Part shown: piece by piece, positions 1 to 7,544 of the stretch | How positions within the stretch are numbered: the first letter of the stretch is position 1 | Layout of the letters: the number at the start of each line of letters is the position of its first letter | Assembly: GCA_946186535.1 (NCBI GenBank) | Contig: CAMHNT010000006.1 | Span: 1-19,728 of the forward strand | DNA from: an uncultured Clostridia bacterium | GTDB lineage: Bacteria; Bacillota; Clostridia; Oscillospirales; Acutalibacteraceae | Direction of reading: 5' to 3' | Length of the DNA stretch: 19,728 nucleotides | Made by a program: the position numbers and the translations under genes | The notes under the pieces: generated by a model | Database searches by the model: none | What the model was told of the DNA's origin: nothing | What the model saw: only the letters and a program-made list of their open reading frames with translations

Positions 1-7
1 TCACCGA

Positions 8-27
8 ACTGCCAACGGCAGACGAAA
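8..27. repeat. Dispersed 20-bp hairpin repeat, copy 1
   Basis: The 20 bases here (actgccaacggcagacgaaa) occur again, exactly and in reverse complement, at 11496-11515. The core ctgcc-aac-ggcag can fold into a short hairpin. The match continues for a few more bases if one base is gapped. A perfect 20-mer shared by two intergenic regions 11.5 kb apart is unlikely by chance, so this is probably a member of a genome-wide repeat family. The rest of positions 1-170 shows no gene or convincing promoter. Confidence 0.55.
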
Positions 28-170
28 ATCGCACACCAACTTTTTTGAGTATGGTAGCTTTATCGCCTGCACCCAAATTTTTCCCTAAGGAGAATTCATC
101 TAACCTCAGTTGCCGTAAAGGACCTGTATAAAAAAATCTGAATAATAAAAATAGAAAAGGATTGAAAAGA

Positions 171-1106
171 ATGGAATTTATGATTACCGTATCAACCGTA
201 GGAATAATGCTGCTTTACAGTCTCCCGGGATACGCTCTGGTAAAGGCAAAGAAAATCAAACCGACAAGTATTTCTGCGTTTGCAACCGTGCTTATGTATG
301 TATGTCAATCGTGCCTTGTCGTTTATTCGTTCCAGAAAGTCACCTACAGCAGAACGTTGTTCCGGGACATGATTCTGTTTTTCATCATGGGACTTCTTAC
401 GCAGTCGGTTCTTATCGGAATATATTATCTGATTTTCCGAAAAAAATACAGTGATGTAAAATACAGAATCGCAACTGTCGCCGGCGCATTCGGAAACTGT
501 GCATTCATGGGAGTTCCTCTTCTCGAAAGCCTGCTCCCCGATTATCCTCAGGCTGTGGTTTTTTCGGCGGTTTACAGTATATCAATGAACCTCATAGGCT
601 GGACGGTCGCTTCCGCAATTATCGCAAACGACAGAAAATACATAAAAGTCAAAAACTTTGTTCTTAATCCTGCGGTGATCGCACTGTGCGTATCACTTCC
701 GCTTTTCTTCACCGGAACGTATATCGGTGACACATCTTTCGGTCAGGCTGTTTTTCTCCTCGGAAGAATGACTACTCCGATGTGCATGCTTATCATGGGA
801 ATGAGACTTGCGTCCGTGTCGCTGAAACCTGTAGTAACGAGAAAAATGAATTATCTTGTTCTTTTCCTGAAACAGATTCTGATGCCGCTGGCAGGTCTTG
901 CCATAGTTTTCTTTCTTCCTATAGACGCAGATATGAAGATGACTTTTTATATAATCTGCTGCTGCCCTATCGCAAGCGTAGTTCTGAACTTTTCGGAAAT
1001 GCTCGGAGAAGGACAGGAAGTGGCAGCGAATCTCGTTCTCCTCGGAACTTTTTCTTCAATTCTCACGATTCCTGTCATGATGCTTCTTTCGGGAGTTATC
1101 ACTTAA
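171..1106 (+). CDS. AEC-family (auxin efflux carrier type) membrane transporter
   Basis: This is a 311-residue, very hydrophobic protein with about ten membrane-spanning segments along its whole length. It fits the AEC family (PF03547), whose bacterial members carry malate, malonate or other small organic acids. Family-like features include a glycine/asparagine-rich stretch near residue 110 (AGAFGNCAFMGVPLL) and a second-half repeat with GRMTTPMCMLIMGMRLA. The open frame extends to a TTG at 162, but the AAAAGG ribosome binding site at 155-160 sits about 10 nt before the ATG at 171 and only 1 nt before the TTG, so I chose 171. The substrate cannot be read from the sequence. It stands alone: the next gene begins 570 bp downstream with its own promoter. 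Confidence 0.85.
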   Translation: MEFMITVSTVGIMLLYSLPGYALVKAKKIKPTSISAFATVLMYVCQSCLVVYSFQKVTYSRTLFRDMILFFIMGLLTQSVLIGIYYLIFRKKYSDVKYRIATVAGAFGNCAFMGVPLLESLLPDYPQAVVFSAVYSISMNLIGWTVASAIIANDRKYIKVKNFVLNPAVIALCVSLPLFFTGTYIGDTSFGQAVFLLGRMTTPMCMLIMGMRLASVSLKPVVTRKMNYLVLFLKQILMPLAGLAIVFFLPIDADMKMTFYIICCCPIASVVLNFSEMLGEGQEVAANLVLLGTFSSILTIPVMMLLSGVIT

Positions 1107-1674
1107 ATTGTTGTGCTATTAAAGCTTTAACAATCATCGTTCAGACTTTTTTGAGCAATTAAAAAATCTACTCATTTATTTATAGTTAATTGAATATACG
1201 AAAGGCGACGTATTAAAAGGTATTAAAGTCCAAAAAGTAATATAGAGAGAAACCCTGCCCGTAAAAAGTCCCCCTCCTCGATCGATGACTCATGTCAAGA
1301 ATATCCCCGGAATCGGGGTAAAAAAAGTGTAAAAATTCAAAGTTTCATAATATTTTTAGTTTATAATTGAAAATAATGATGAATTTGTGTAAAATGAACT
1401 GATGAAAACCGCTGCATGTTTCTGCAACATTTTCCAGAAATATGCAGATAAAGTCTCGTTTTTCACAAAACAGATTATTTTTTTTTGGAAAATCCGATAT
1501 TTTTATAGTTAAAGTGTTGCATTTTATTTCAAAATTGTGTATTATTATATACAATAATCGGTTGTTTTGCACATTGTTTATTACAGTATTGAAATAATTA
1601 CCGAAACTAATTTGCGGTATTCCGCAGTTCACGACCTATAGCTAAAATTATTATGAAAAAAGAGGGATGTTATT
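1107..1674. other. Long AT-rich intergenic region, no gene recognised
   Basis: These 568 bases lie between the AEC carrier and the PucR-type regulator. I see a short perfect hairpin (ccccg-gaat-cgggg, 1305-1318) with no T-tract on either side, a small tcgatcga palindrome near 1280, and the promoter described separately at 1517-1545. A 95-codon open frame on the - strand (1345-1632) has no ribosome binding site and an AT-driven composition, so I do not call it. I recognise no riboswitch, tRNA or repeat copy here. Confidence 0.5.
1517..1545 (+). promoter_or_regulatory. Sigma-A type promoter for the PucR-like gene
   Basis: TTGCAT at 1517-1522 and TATTAT at 1540-1545 are separated by 17 nt. This would give a leader of roughly 120 nt before the ATG at 1675, which is preceded by AGAGGG at 1661-1666. 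Confidence 0.5.
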
Positions 1675-2760
1675 ATGTCTAACAGATTGTTTCAGGGTGT
1701 AGTTCACCAGATGAGAGATGCCATAGACAGAACTATCGGTGTCATCGATGAAACATCGGTAGTTATCGCTTGCAGCGAGCTCGGCAGAATCGGCGAAGTC
1801 AACGACAGCATTACTTCGGAAACGCTCAGCTCCTCCGCACCTTTTGTTATTAACGGCCACACTTTCAAGTCGTTCGGCAGCAACTCGCGTTCGGAGTATG
1901 CCGTGTTCGTTCAGGGAAGCGACGACGTTGCTCAGAAATACGCTCAGCTCCTCGCTGTTTCACTCAGCAGCATCAAGCAGTATTACGATGAAAAATACGA
2001 CAGAGGCAACTTCATCAAAAACGTTATTCTCGACAATATTCTCCCGGGCGATATATACCTCAAAGCAAGAGAGCTTCGTTTCAACTCAGAGGTAACGAGA
2101 GTTTGTATGCTCATTAAAATCACCACGAAAACGGACGTTTCCGCATATGACGTTATTCAGAATCTTTTCCCCGACAAGTCGAAGGATTTTGTTATCAACA
2201 TCAACGAAACAGACATAGCGCTCGTCAAAGAGGTTAAAGCAGGAATCGACTCAAAAGATCTCGAGAAACTCGCAAGCTCCATCGTCGATACACTTTCAAG
2301 TGAATTCTACACTCACTGCATCGTAGGTATCGGAACGGCCGTTGTCGGCGTAAAGGAGCTGGCTCATTCATTCAAGGAAGCTCAGGTTGCTCTTGAGGTC
2401 GGCAAGGTTTTCGACACGGAAAAGACAATCGCAAGCTACGACAATCTCGGTATCGCACGTCTTGTATATCAGCTTCCTACAACCCTTTGTCAAATGTTCC
2501 TCAACGAAGTGTTCAAGAGAGGCTCTATCGAGTCGCTTGACCAGGAAACTCTGTTCACAATTCAGAAATTCTTTGAAAACAATCTTAATGTTTCGGAAAC
2601 ATCAAGAAAGCTTTTCGTACACAGAAATACGCTTGTGTACAGACTTGAAAAAATTAAAAAGCTTACAGGACTTGACTTGAGAGAATTCGAGGACGCTATC
2701 GTATTCAAGGTAGCCCTCATGGTCAAGAAATATCTCACCGCTAACCCGGTTAAATATTAA
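1675..2760 (+). CDS. PucR/CdaR-family helix-turn-helix regulator
   Basis: This 361-residue protein ends with a PucR-type helix-turn-helix domain (PF13556 type, about residues 300-355). The region NNLNVSETSRKLFVHRNTLV followed by YRLEKIKKLTGLDL is the hallmark of that domain. The first ~130 residues resemble a small-ligand sensing domain like the sugar-diacid recognition region of CdaR, and the middle is a degenerate GGDEF-like fold as in other family members. It is likely a cytoplasmic DNA-binding regulator. The ATG at 1675 has a good AGAGGG site 8 nt upstream. It lies 123 bp before ftsE on the same strand, separated by a stem-loop. Whether it controls the division genes cannot be told from sequence, and its ligand is unknown. 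Confidence 0.8.
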   Translation: MSNRLFQGVVHQMRDAIDRTIGVIDETSVVIACSELGRIGEVNDSITSETLSSSAPFVINGHTFKSFGSNSRSEYAVFVQGSDDVAQKYAQLLAVSLSSIKQYYDEKYDRGNFIKNVILDNILPGDIYLKARELRFNSEVTRVCMLIKITTKTDVSAYDVIQNLFPDKSKDFVININETDIALVKEVKAGIDSKDLEKLASSIVDTLSSEFYTHCIVGIGTAVVGVKELAHSFKEAQVALEVGKVFDTEKTIASYDNLGIARLVYQLPTTLCQMFLNEVFKRGSIESLDQETLFTIQKFFENNLNVSETSRKLFVHRNTLVYRLEKIKKLTGLDLREFEDAIVFKVALMVKKYLTANPVKY

Positions 2761-2782
2761 CCCTCGGCAAGTCAGAAAAATT

Positions 2783-2840
2783 GGGAGTGTAATAAGAGAG
2801 GATTCAGTCACCCTGACGATGTTTTCATTATTACATTCCC
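2783..2840 (+). promoter_or_regulatory. Two-tier hairpin between the regulator and ftsE
   Basis: The arms gggagtgtaataa (2783-2795) and ttattacattccc (2828-2840) pair over 13 bp with one G-T wobble. The loop contains a smaller hairpin, gtca-ccc-tgac (2807-2817). The following bases are T-rich but interrupted, so this could be a weak terminator or attenuator. Its symmetry also allows a DNA operator. Confidence 0.5.
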
Positions 2841-2883
2841 TTTGCATTCTGTGCTTTTTATTTCGTAAGAAAGGCGAATGCTT

Positions 2884-3702
2884 ATGATCCAATTCAAAAA
2901 TGTTTCAAAAACCTATCCCAATGGAACCCACGCACTCAACAACGTGAACATCAACATTGAGAAAGGTGAATTTGTTTTTATAGTCGGTGCTTCGGGAGCC
3001 GGAAAAAGTACGTTCCTGAAACTGATTATGAAAGAAGAACAGCCCTCCTCGGGCGAAATCACCATCAACGGTGTGAACACCACAAATATGAAGAGAAGAA
3101 AAGTTCCGTACCTCCGGAGAACTATGGGTATAGTATTTCAGGACTTCCGCCTTATTGACAAGATGACCGTGTTTGAAAACGTAGCCTTCGCAATGAGAGT
3201 TATCGGAGCGAGACCGAGAGCGGTTAAAAAGAGAGTTCTTTATATTCTCGGTCTGGTCGGACTGAAAGACAAAGCAAAATGCAGACCTGCGGAGCTTTCC
3301 GGCGGCGAACAGCAGAGAGTAAGCCTGGCGAGAGCTCTCGTCAACAACCCGTCAATTATTATCGCTGACGAGCCTACGGGAAATATCGACCCCGAAATGT
3401 CATTTGAAATTATCGAGCTTCTTAACGAAATCAACAAACAGGGCACTACCATAATTGTTGTTACACATGAGCATGAGCTTGTTCAGAAATTTAAAAACAG
3501 AGTAATAGAAATCAACAACGGCCAGGTTGTTTCCGACAGCGGAGCACCTGCCGAAAAGGTTGAAGTTCCTATAGAAATTTCTCAGGAGGATCTCGCTGAA
3601 ATCCCTGAAGAGATAGCGGAGGAGATCGCCGACGTCTCGGCAGCCGAGCTGAGCGAAGAGGCTCTCCAGGCAATTGTGCAGGGGGAGGTTGAAGACGAAT
3701 GA
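2884..3702 (+). CDS. ftsE: Cell-division ATP-binding protein FtsE with acidic C-terminal extension
   Basis: This is the ATPase of the FtsEX complex, which powers conformational signalling to peptidoglycan hydrolases rather than transport. Visible ABC motifs are Walker A GASGAGKST (residues 35-43), a Q-loop (FQDFRL), signature LSGGEQQR (138-145), Walker B with D162-E163, and the H-loop His195. The first in-frame ATG at 2878 is only 3 nt from AAAGG, whereas the ATG at 2884 has the usual ~9 nt and gives the family-typical start MIQFKNVSKTY. FtsE is normally about 225-230 residues. Here about 45 extra residues follow, rich in Glu, Ala and Ile with repeats such as EIPEEIAEEIAD, likely an acidic amphipathic helix. 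The gene overlaps ftsX by ATGA, indicating translational coupling. Confidence 0.95.
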   Translation: MIQFKNVSKTYPNGTHALNNVNINIEKGEFVFIVGASGAGKSTFLKLIMKEEQPSSGEITINGVNTTNMKRRKVPYLRRTMGIVFQDFRLIDKMTVFENVAFAMRVIGARPRAVKKRVLYILGLVGLKDKAKCRPAELSGGEQQRVSLARALVNNPSIIIADEPTGNIDPEMSFEIIELLNEINKQGTTIIVVTHEHELVQKFKNRVIEINNGQVVSDSGAPAEKVEVPIEISQEDLAEIPEEIAEEIADVSAAELSEEALQAIVQGEVEDE

Positions 3703-4598
3703 GAGGTTTAGGCTATCTTTTTAAAGAAGGAATTAAAAACGTATGGAACAACCGTATGATGTCTCTTGCGTCAATCGGCGTTCTTGTTTCATGTCTTATT
3801 ATTACGGGCGCCGCCGTTCTGCTTTCCCTGAACGTAAACAGTGTCGTTGATTCTGTCGGACGTGAAAATCAGGTCACGGTATTTCTTGACGACGATATCA
3901 AGGAACTCGAAGCCGTTATGGAAATAGGTCCCCAAATCCGCAGTCTTGACAACATTTCCGAATGCGAGTTCTATTCTAAAGATGAAGCCATTGCGGAACT
4001 CAGAGACGAGCTCGGTAATCTCTTTTCCGAGCTTCAGGGCGACGACAATCCCCTTCCACACTCTTTTCATGTAACAATGGTTGACCTTTCACAGTATGAG
4101 GATACAGTAAAAAACATCGCAAAGGTTGACGGAGTGTACAAAATCAGCGACAGAAGCGATGTAGCAAACAAACTGACCAGCCTCAATACGCTCGTTACAC
4201 AGATTGGTCTCTGGATAGTTATCGTTCTCGGTATCATTTCGCTGTTCATTATCAGCAACTCTATCAGAATGACAATGTATTCAAGACGTTTTGAAATCAG
4301 TATCATGAAATCGGTCGGAGCTACCGACTGGTTTGTGCGGGTTCCTTTTATTATCGAGGGTATTGTTCTCGGTCTTATATCCGGAATTATTTCTTCCGCA
4401 ATCATAGCTTTCCTTTATGAGGGAATAATTTCAGCGGTTCAGTATATTATTCCGTTCTCCGAAATCGCTTATTCCGACGTTGCGTTCAATATGACTTTTT
4501 CGTTCATCATTCTCGGAATGGCAGTCGGCGCTCTCGGTGCGGCAATTTCGATAGGAAGATATCTCAAAATGGAAGGAGGAGAGATCCTTGGCTGGTAA
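3699..4598 (+). CDS. ftsX: Cell-division membrane protein FtsX
   Basis: This 299-residue membrane partner of FtsE has the standard FtsX layout. A short cytoplasmic N-terminus (GYLFKEGIKNVWNNRMMS) is followed by one membrane segment (~21-44), a large extracellular domain (~45-165), and three more segments (~170-192, 215-240, 262-285) forming the FtsX/MacB-type permease domain. The motif RRFEISIMKSVGATDWFVR is the conserved cytoplasmic loop that contacts the ATPase. The ATG at 3699 overlaps the ftsE stop and is preceded by GGGGAGG at 3682-3688. Its extracellular domain is expected to bind the coiled coil of the next gene product. Family assignment is firm; partner choice is inferred from gene order. 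Confidence 0.95.
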   Translation: MRGLGYLFKEGIKNVWNNRMMSLASIGVLVSCLIITGAAVLLSLNVNSVVDSVGRENQVTVFLDDDIKELEAVMEIGPQIRSLDNISECEFYSKDEAIAELRDELGNLFSELQGDDNPLPHSFHVTMVDLSQYEDTVKNIAKVDGVYKISDRSDVANKLTSLNTLVTQIGLWIVIVLGIISLFIISNSIRMTMYSRRFEISIMKSVGATDWFVRVPFIIEGIVLGLISGIISSAIIAFLYEGIISAVQYIIPFSEIAYSDVAFNMTFSFIILGMAVGALGAAISIGRYLKMEGGEILGW

Positions 4599-6063
4599 TA
4601 AATTATGGTTAAAAATAGCCGCAGGATGCCTTACTCTTTCTGTCATCGGCGGAATCAGCGCTGTCATCGGATCGGCGGACGATCTTTCCGATTATGAACA
4701 GAAACAGAGAGAGCTTGACAGAAAGGCTCAGGAGTATCAATCAGTAATCGATCAGACCGCAAGCGATATCGCCCAGAAGGAAGAGTATGAACAGGCTCTG
4801 ATAAACAAAATATCCGTTCTCAACGAGCAGATATTTTCCGGAAGAGAAGAAATCGCTTCTCTCGACGCCGAAATAGAAGAACTCCAGTCCGATATAGATT
4901 CCGCAAGAAATCAGATATCCGGAAAAATAGATACGCTCAAACAGAGAGTCAAAGTGATTTATCTCTCCGGAGAAACAACCTCTCTTGAGATTATTCTCGG
5001 AGCGAAAAGCTTTGAAGATTTTCTCGACAAGCTTGAGCTTGTTTCCTATATATCAAATTCCGACAAGAAGCGAATAGAAGAGCTGGAAAACGATATAGAT
5101 ATCATCAACAAGAAAAAGGACAGTCTCAACGAAAAGAAAGACAAGCTCGCAGAAGAACAGGAAAAGCTCAACGATCGTCAGAGCGAAATGCAGGAACTCA
5201 TCGATGAAAACGAAAAGCTTCTTGAAGGACTTTATGAAAGCAACGCCGGCGCTCAGGATCAGCTCGATGAAACAAACGCCGAAAGAAAGGCAATCGAGGA
5301 TCAGATCATGGCTTACTTTTCCGACAAGGAAGCTCAGGAAAGAAACGCAAGGCTTGCGAGCGAAGCGCAGTCAAGGCTTAACGAAAGCCGAAAAGCTCCG
5401 GAATCATCGGAAACCGATGAAAGCAGCAAAAAAACATCGGAAGCGGATTCTTCGAGCAGAGCCACTTCCTCCGATACCAATACTTCAAGAATTACCGACA
5501 ATAACGACAACGATACATCAAGCACAACGACCTCCCGTGAAGAAAGCTCCCAGGCACCCGTTTCGTCGGAGGAAGAGTCTCGGATCGTAAGCTCCGAACC
5601 CGAACCGGAGCCCGATCCTGAACCGGTATACTCTTCCGGATATGTATGGCCGGTTCCCGGACATTACACCCTGTCGTCGGTCTGGAACGAAGACAGAGAT
5701 ACCTATAATCACGGAGCAATCGATATTTCCGACGGTTCTATCATGAACGCTCAGATCGTTGCCGCCGAATCGGGAACGGTGGTCCTCTCGAACACAAGCT
5801 GCACTCACAACTACGGAAAAACCGGAAGCTGCGGCTGCGGCGGAGGCTACGGAAACTATCTTATGATCGACCACGGAAACGGAAAGGCAACATTATATGC
5901 CCACATGACGTCACTCACCGTTTCTTCCGGAGATTATGTCCAGAAAGGACAGGTTATCGGTTACGTAGGTTCGACCGGCTGGTCAACGGGACCTCATCTT
6001 CATTTCGAAACAAGACTCAACGGTGTGAAGTATAACCCGATGACGGAATATCCGAATATGTAA
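4588..6063 (+). CDS. FtsEX-associated coiled-coil M23 peptidoglycan endopeptidase
   Basis: This 491-residue secreted or membrane-anchored hydrolase has an EnvC-like layout. It starts with an N-terminal hydrophobic segment (~4-30), then a long coiled coil (~32-250) with many charged heptads. A Ser/Thr/Glu-rich linker follows (~265-345, ending in Glu-Pro repeats), then a C-terminal M23/LytM domain (~350-491). The metal and catalytic residues are present: H375 and D379 (HGAID), H439 (YAHM), and H470/H472 (HLHFE). It should therefore be active, unlike E. coli EnvC. A Cys-rich loop (C405, C415, C417) is inserted in the domain. The TTG at 4588 lies 7 nt after AGGAGGA (4574-4580), inside the end of ftsX, so the two are coupled. 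By analogy with EnvC, PcsB and CwlO, FtsEX probably controls it. Confidence 0.9.
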   Translation: MAGNKLWLKIAAGCLTLSVIGGISAVIGSADDLSDYEQKQRELDRKAQEYQSVIDQTASDIAQKEEYEQALINKISVLNEQIFSGREEIASLDAEIEELQSDIDSARNQISGKIDTLKQRVKVIYLSGETTSLEIILGAKSFEDFLDKLELVSYISNSDKKRIEELENDIDIINKKKDSLNEKKDKLAEEQEKLNDRQSEMQELIDENEKLLEGLYESNAGAQDQLDETNAERKAIEDQIMAYFSDKEAQERNARLASEAQSRLNESRKAPESSETDESSKKTSEADSSSRATSSDTNTSRITDNNDNDTSSTTTSREESSQAPVSSEEESRIVSSEPEPEPDPEPVYSSGYVWPVPGHYTLSSVWNEDRDTYNHGAIDISDGSIMNAQIVAAESGTVVLSNTSCTHNYGKTGSCGCGGGYGNYLMIDHGNGKATLYAHMTSLTVSSGDYVQKGQVIGYVGSTGWSTGPHLHFETRLNGVKYNPMTEYPNM

Positions 6064-6097
6064 TTTGTGATTTATAGCTGATTATTTAATATCGGGG

Positions 6098-6125
6098 TTG
6101 ACAATAATACCGTTAATGGTATAAA
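6098..6125 (+). promoter_or_regulatory. Sigma-A type promoter for the S41-like gene
   Basis: TTGACA at 6098-6103 is followed after 16 nt by TATAAA at 6120-6125. The S41-like gene starts at 6221 with GAGGAG at 6203-6208. This gives it an expression route independent of the ftsEX genes. Confidence 0.6.
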
Positions 6126-6220
6126 ATACAATTTAGGTACAATTCAGAATCCCACAAATTTACGGTTTTTACGGTTTGAAAGAAAAGAACGGTAATAATA
6201 TTGAGGAGTGATTATTTCAG

Positions 6221-7441
6221 ATGATGAGAAAAAAGACGACCTTTGGCTTCGCTCTGACATGCGTACTTGTTGCGGCAGCCATAGCGTTTACGGTAGGTTA
6301 CCTGGTTGCGGGAAATAAAGTGAAAGCAATAACCGATACGTCCGACGGTTCCGGCTCGGGCTACGCCCAGGTTGATGAAGTTGCCGAGGTTATCAAAAAC
6401 AACTACCTCGGAACAATAAACGAGGCTGATCTCGTTACGGGAATGTGCAAAGGATACGTTGAGGGACTCGGCGACAGCTCCGTAAAATATCTTACGGCAG
6501 AAGAATACGCAAACTACAACAAGAGCACTCCCGGCGAAACGATTATCTATAAAAATTTCGGCAAGGGCATAGGATATATGCAGTTCCTTGGCTTCACGGA
6601 TTCAACGAAGCAGTCGTTCTCAAACGCGCTCAACGATTTCAGCAAGTCCACAATTTCAAAGGTTAATATGCTTGTTTTCGATCTCAGAGACTGCTCAACA
6701 GGCGATATCAACACTGTAGCTCAGCTTCTCGATATGCTTCTTCCGGAAGGCGAGACCATCGCAGGTATTGACAAGAAAGGCGAAAGAACCACTCTCTATA
6801 CATCCGATCAAAGTGAAATCGACTATGATATTGCGGTTCTCGTAAACGGCAAAACCTCCGGTGTTGCGGAGATTTTCGCTTCAACACTCAATGCCTACGG
6901 AAAGGCTGTTATCGTCGGTACAACAACAGCCGGAGACTGCGCTCAGACTGAAGCCATTCAGCTAAAAAACGGAGATTACGTTCTTATTCCGAATCTTTAT
7001 TATGTAACCATAGGTCAGCAGACATATTCCGCTTCCGGCATTGTTCCTACAACAGTAGTTGAACTCAGTGCAGCGGATCAGAAAGCTTTTGAAACAGCTA
7101 CGCTCGATCTTTCAAACGACGCTCAGTTCCTCGCTGCAGTCAAGGCTCTCGGAGTTAACGATATAATTATTCCGGGCGGCGACACAGACAGCGACAGTGA
7201 CACCGACACAGACAAATCTTCGGACAGTGACAAAACCTCTTCAACCACATCTTCAACAAGCTCCGAAGAAACAGTGAGCGAAGAACTCGACCCTTACTGG
7301 GACGATGACGAATACTGGGACGCTCAGAGCTCCAACAGCGAAGAAGACGGAAACGAAGACGAAAATTACTATGATGAAGACTATGACGAAAATTATTATT
7401 ACGATGAAGACTATGAATACTATGATGAGGATTGGAACTAA
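6221..7441 (+). CDS. S41/CtpA-like pseudo-protease lacking PDZ and catalytic dyad
   Basis: This is a 406-residue protein with an N-terminal membrane anchor or signal segment (~8-31). Residues ~48-103 match the helical N-terminal region of C-terminal processing peptidases (VIKNNYL, YLTAEEYANY). The PDZ domain that normally follows is missing: after STPG at ~102-105 the sequence goes straight into the S41 core (GIGYMQFLGF, LVFDLRDCSTGD, AVLVNG). In the core, the usual SASASEI segment reads TSGVAEI, so the nucleophile position (three before E217) is G214. The catalytic Lys position (22 after E217) is D239, in AGDCA instead of FGKG. The last ~85 residues are a Ser/Thr/Asp linker and an Asp/Glu/Tyr-rich tail. 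The frame is intact with a promoter and ribosome binding site, so it is not a decayed gene. A scaffold or regulatory role with the neighbouring FtsEX-M23 system is inference. Confidence 0.8.
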   Translation: MMRKKTTFGFALTCVLVAAAIAFTVGYLVAGNKVKAITDTSDGSGSGYAQVDEVAEVIKNNYLGTINEADLVTGMCKGYVEGLGDSSVKYLTAEEYANYNKSTPGETIIYKNFGKGIGYMQFLGFTDSTKQSFSNALNDFSKSTISKVNMLVFDLRDCSTGDINTVAQLLDMLLPEGETIAGIDKKGERTTLYTSDQSEIDYDIAVLVNGKTSGVAEIFASTLNAYGKAVIVGTTTAGDCAQTEAIQLKNGDYVLIPNLYYVTIGQQTYSASGIVPTTVVELSAADQKAFETATLDLSNDAQFLAAVKALGVNDIIIPGGDTDSDSDTDTDKSSDSDKTSSTTSSTSSEETVSEELDPYWDDDEYWDAQSSNSEEDGNEDENYYDEDYDENYYYDEDYEYYDEDWN

Positions 7442-7476
7442 TAATTTCAGTCAGTCTGCATAACAGTATATATCAA

Positions 7477-7510
7477 AAAAGCGACGGTGACGAGCTGTCG
7501 CTTTTATTTT
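7477..7510 (+). terminator. Intrinsic terminator after the S41-like gene
   Basis: aaaagcgac (7477-7485) pairs with gtcgctttt (7497-7505), followed by a T-rich run. It closes the wall-remodelling block. Confidence 0.75.
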
Positions 7511-7544
7511 ATAGTTCATAAAAAACGGAGATATTAAAAAAAAT

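Noticed and set aside
162..170. TTG start at 162 for the AEC gene
   Set aside because: The only ribosome binding site ends 1 nt before it; ATG at 171 has proper spacing.
1305..1318. Terminator after the AEC gene
   Set aside because: Five-pair hairpin ~200 bp downstream with no T-tract in either direction.
1345..1632. 95-codon open frame on the - strand
   Set aside because: AT-rich, no ribosome binding site, and overlaps the promoter of the PucR-like gene.
6221..7441. Pseudogene call for the S41-like gene
   Set aside because: The frame is intact over 406 codons with a good promoter and ribosome binding site, and the N-terminal and core folds are preserved, so loss of the dyad looks like a retained change of function.
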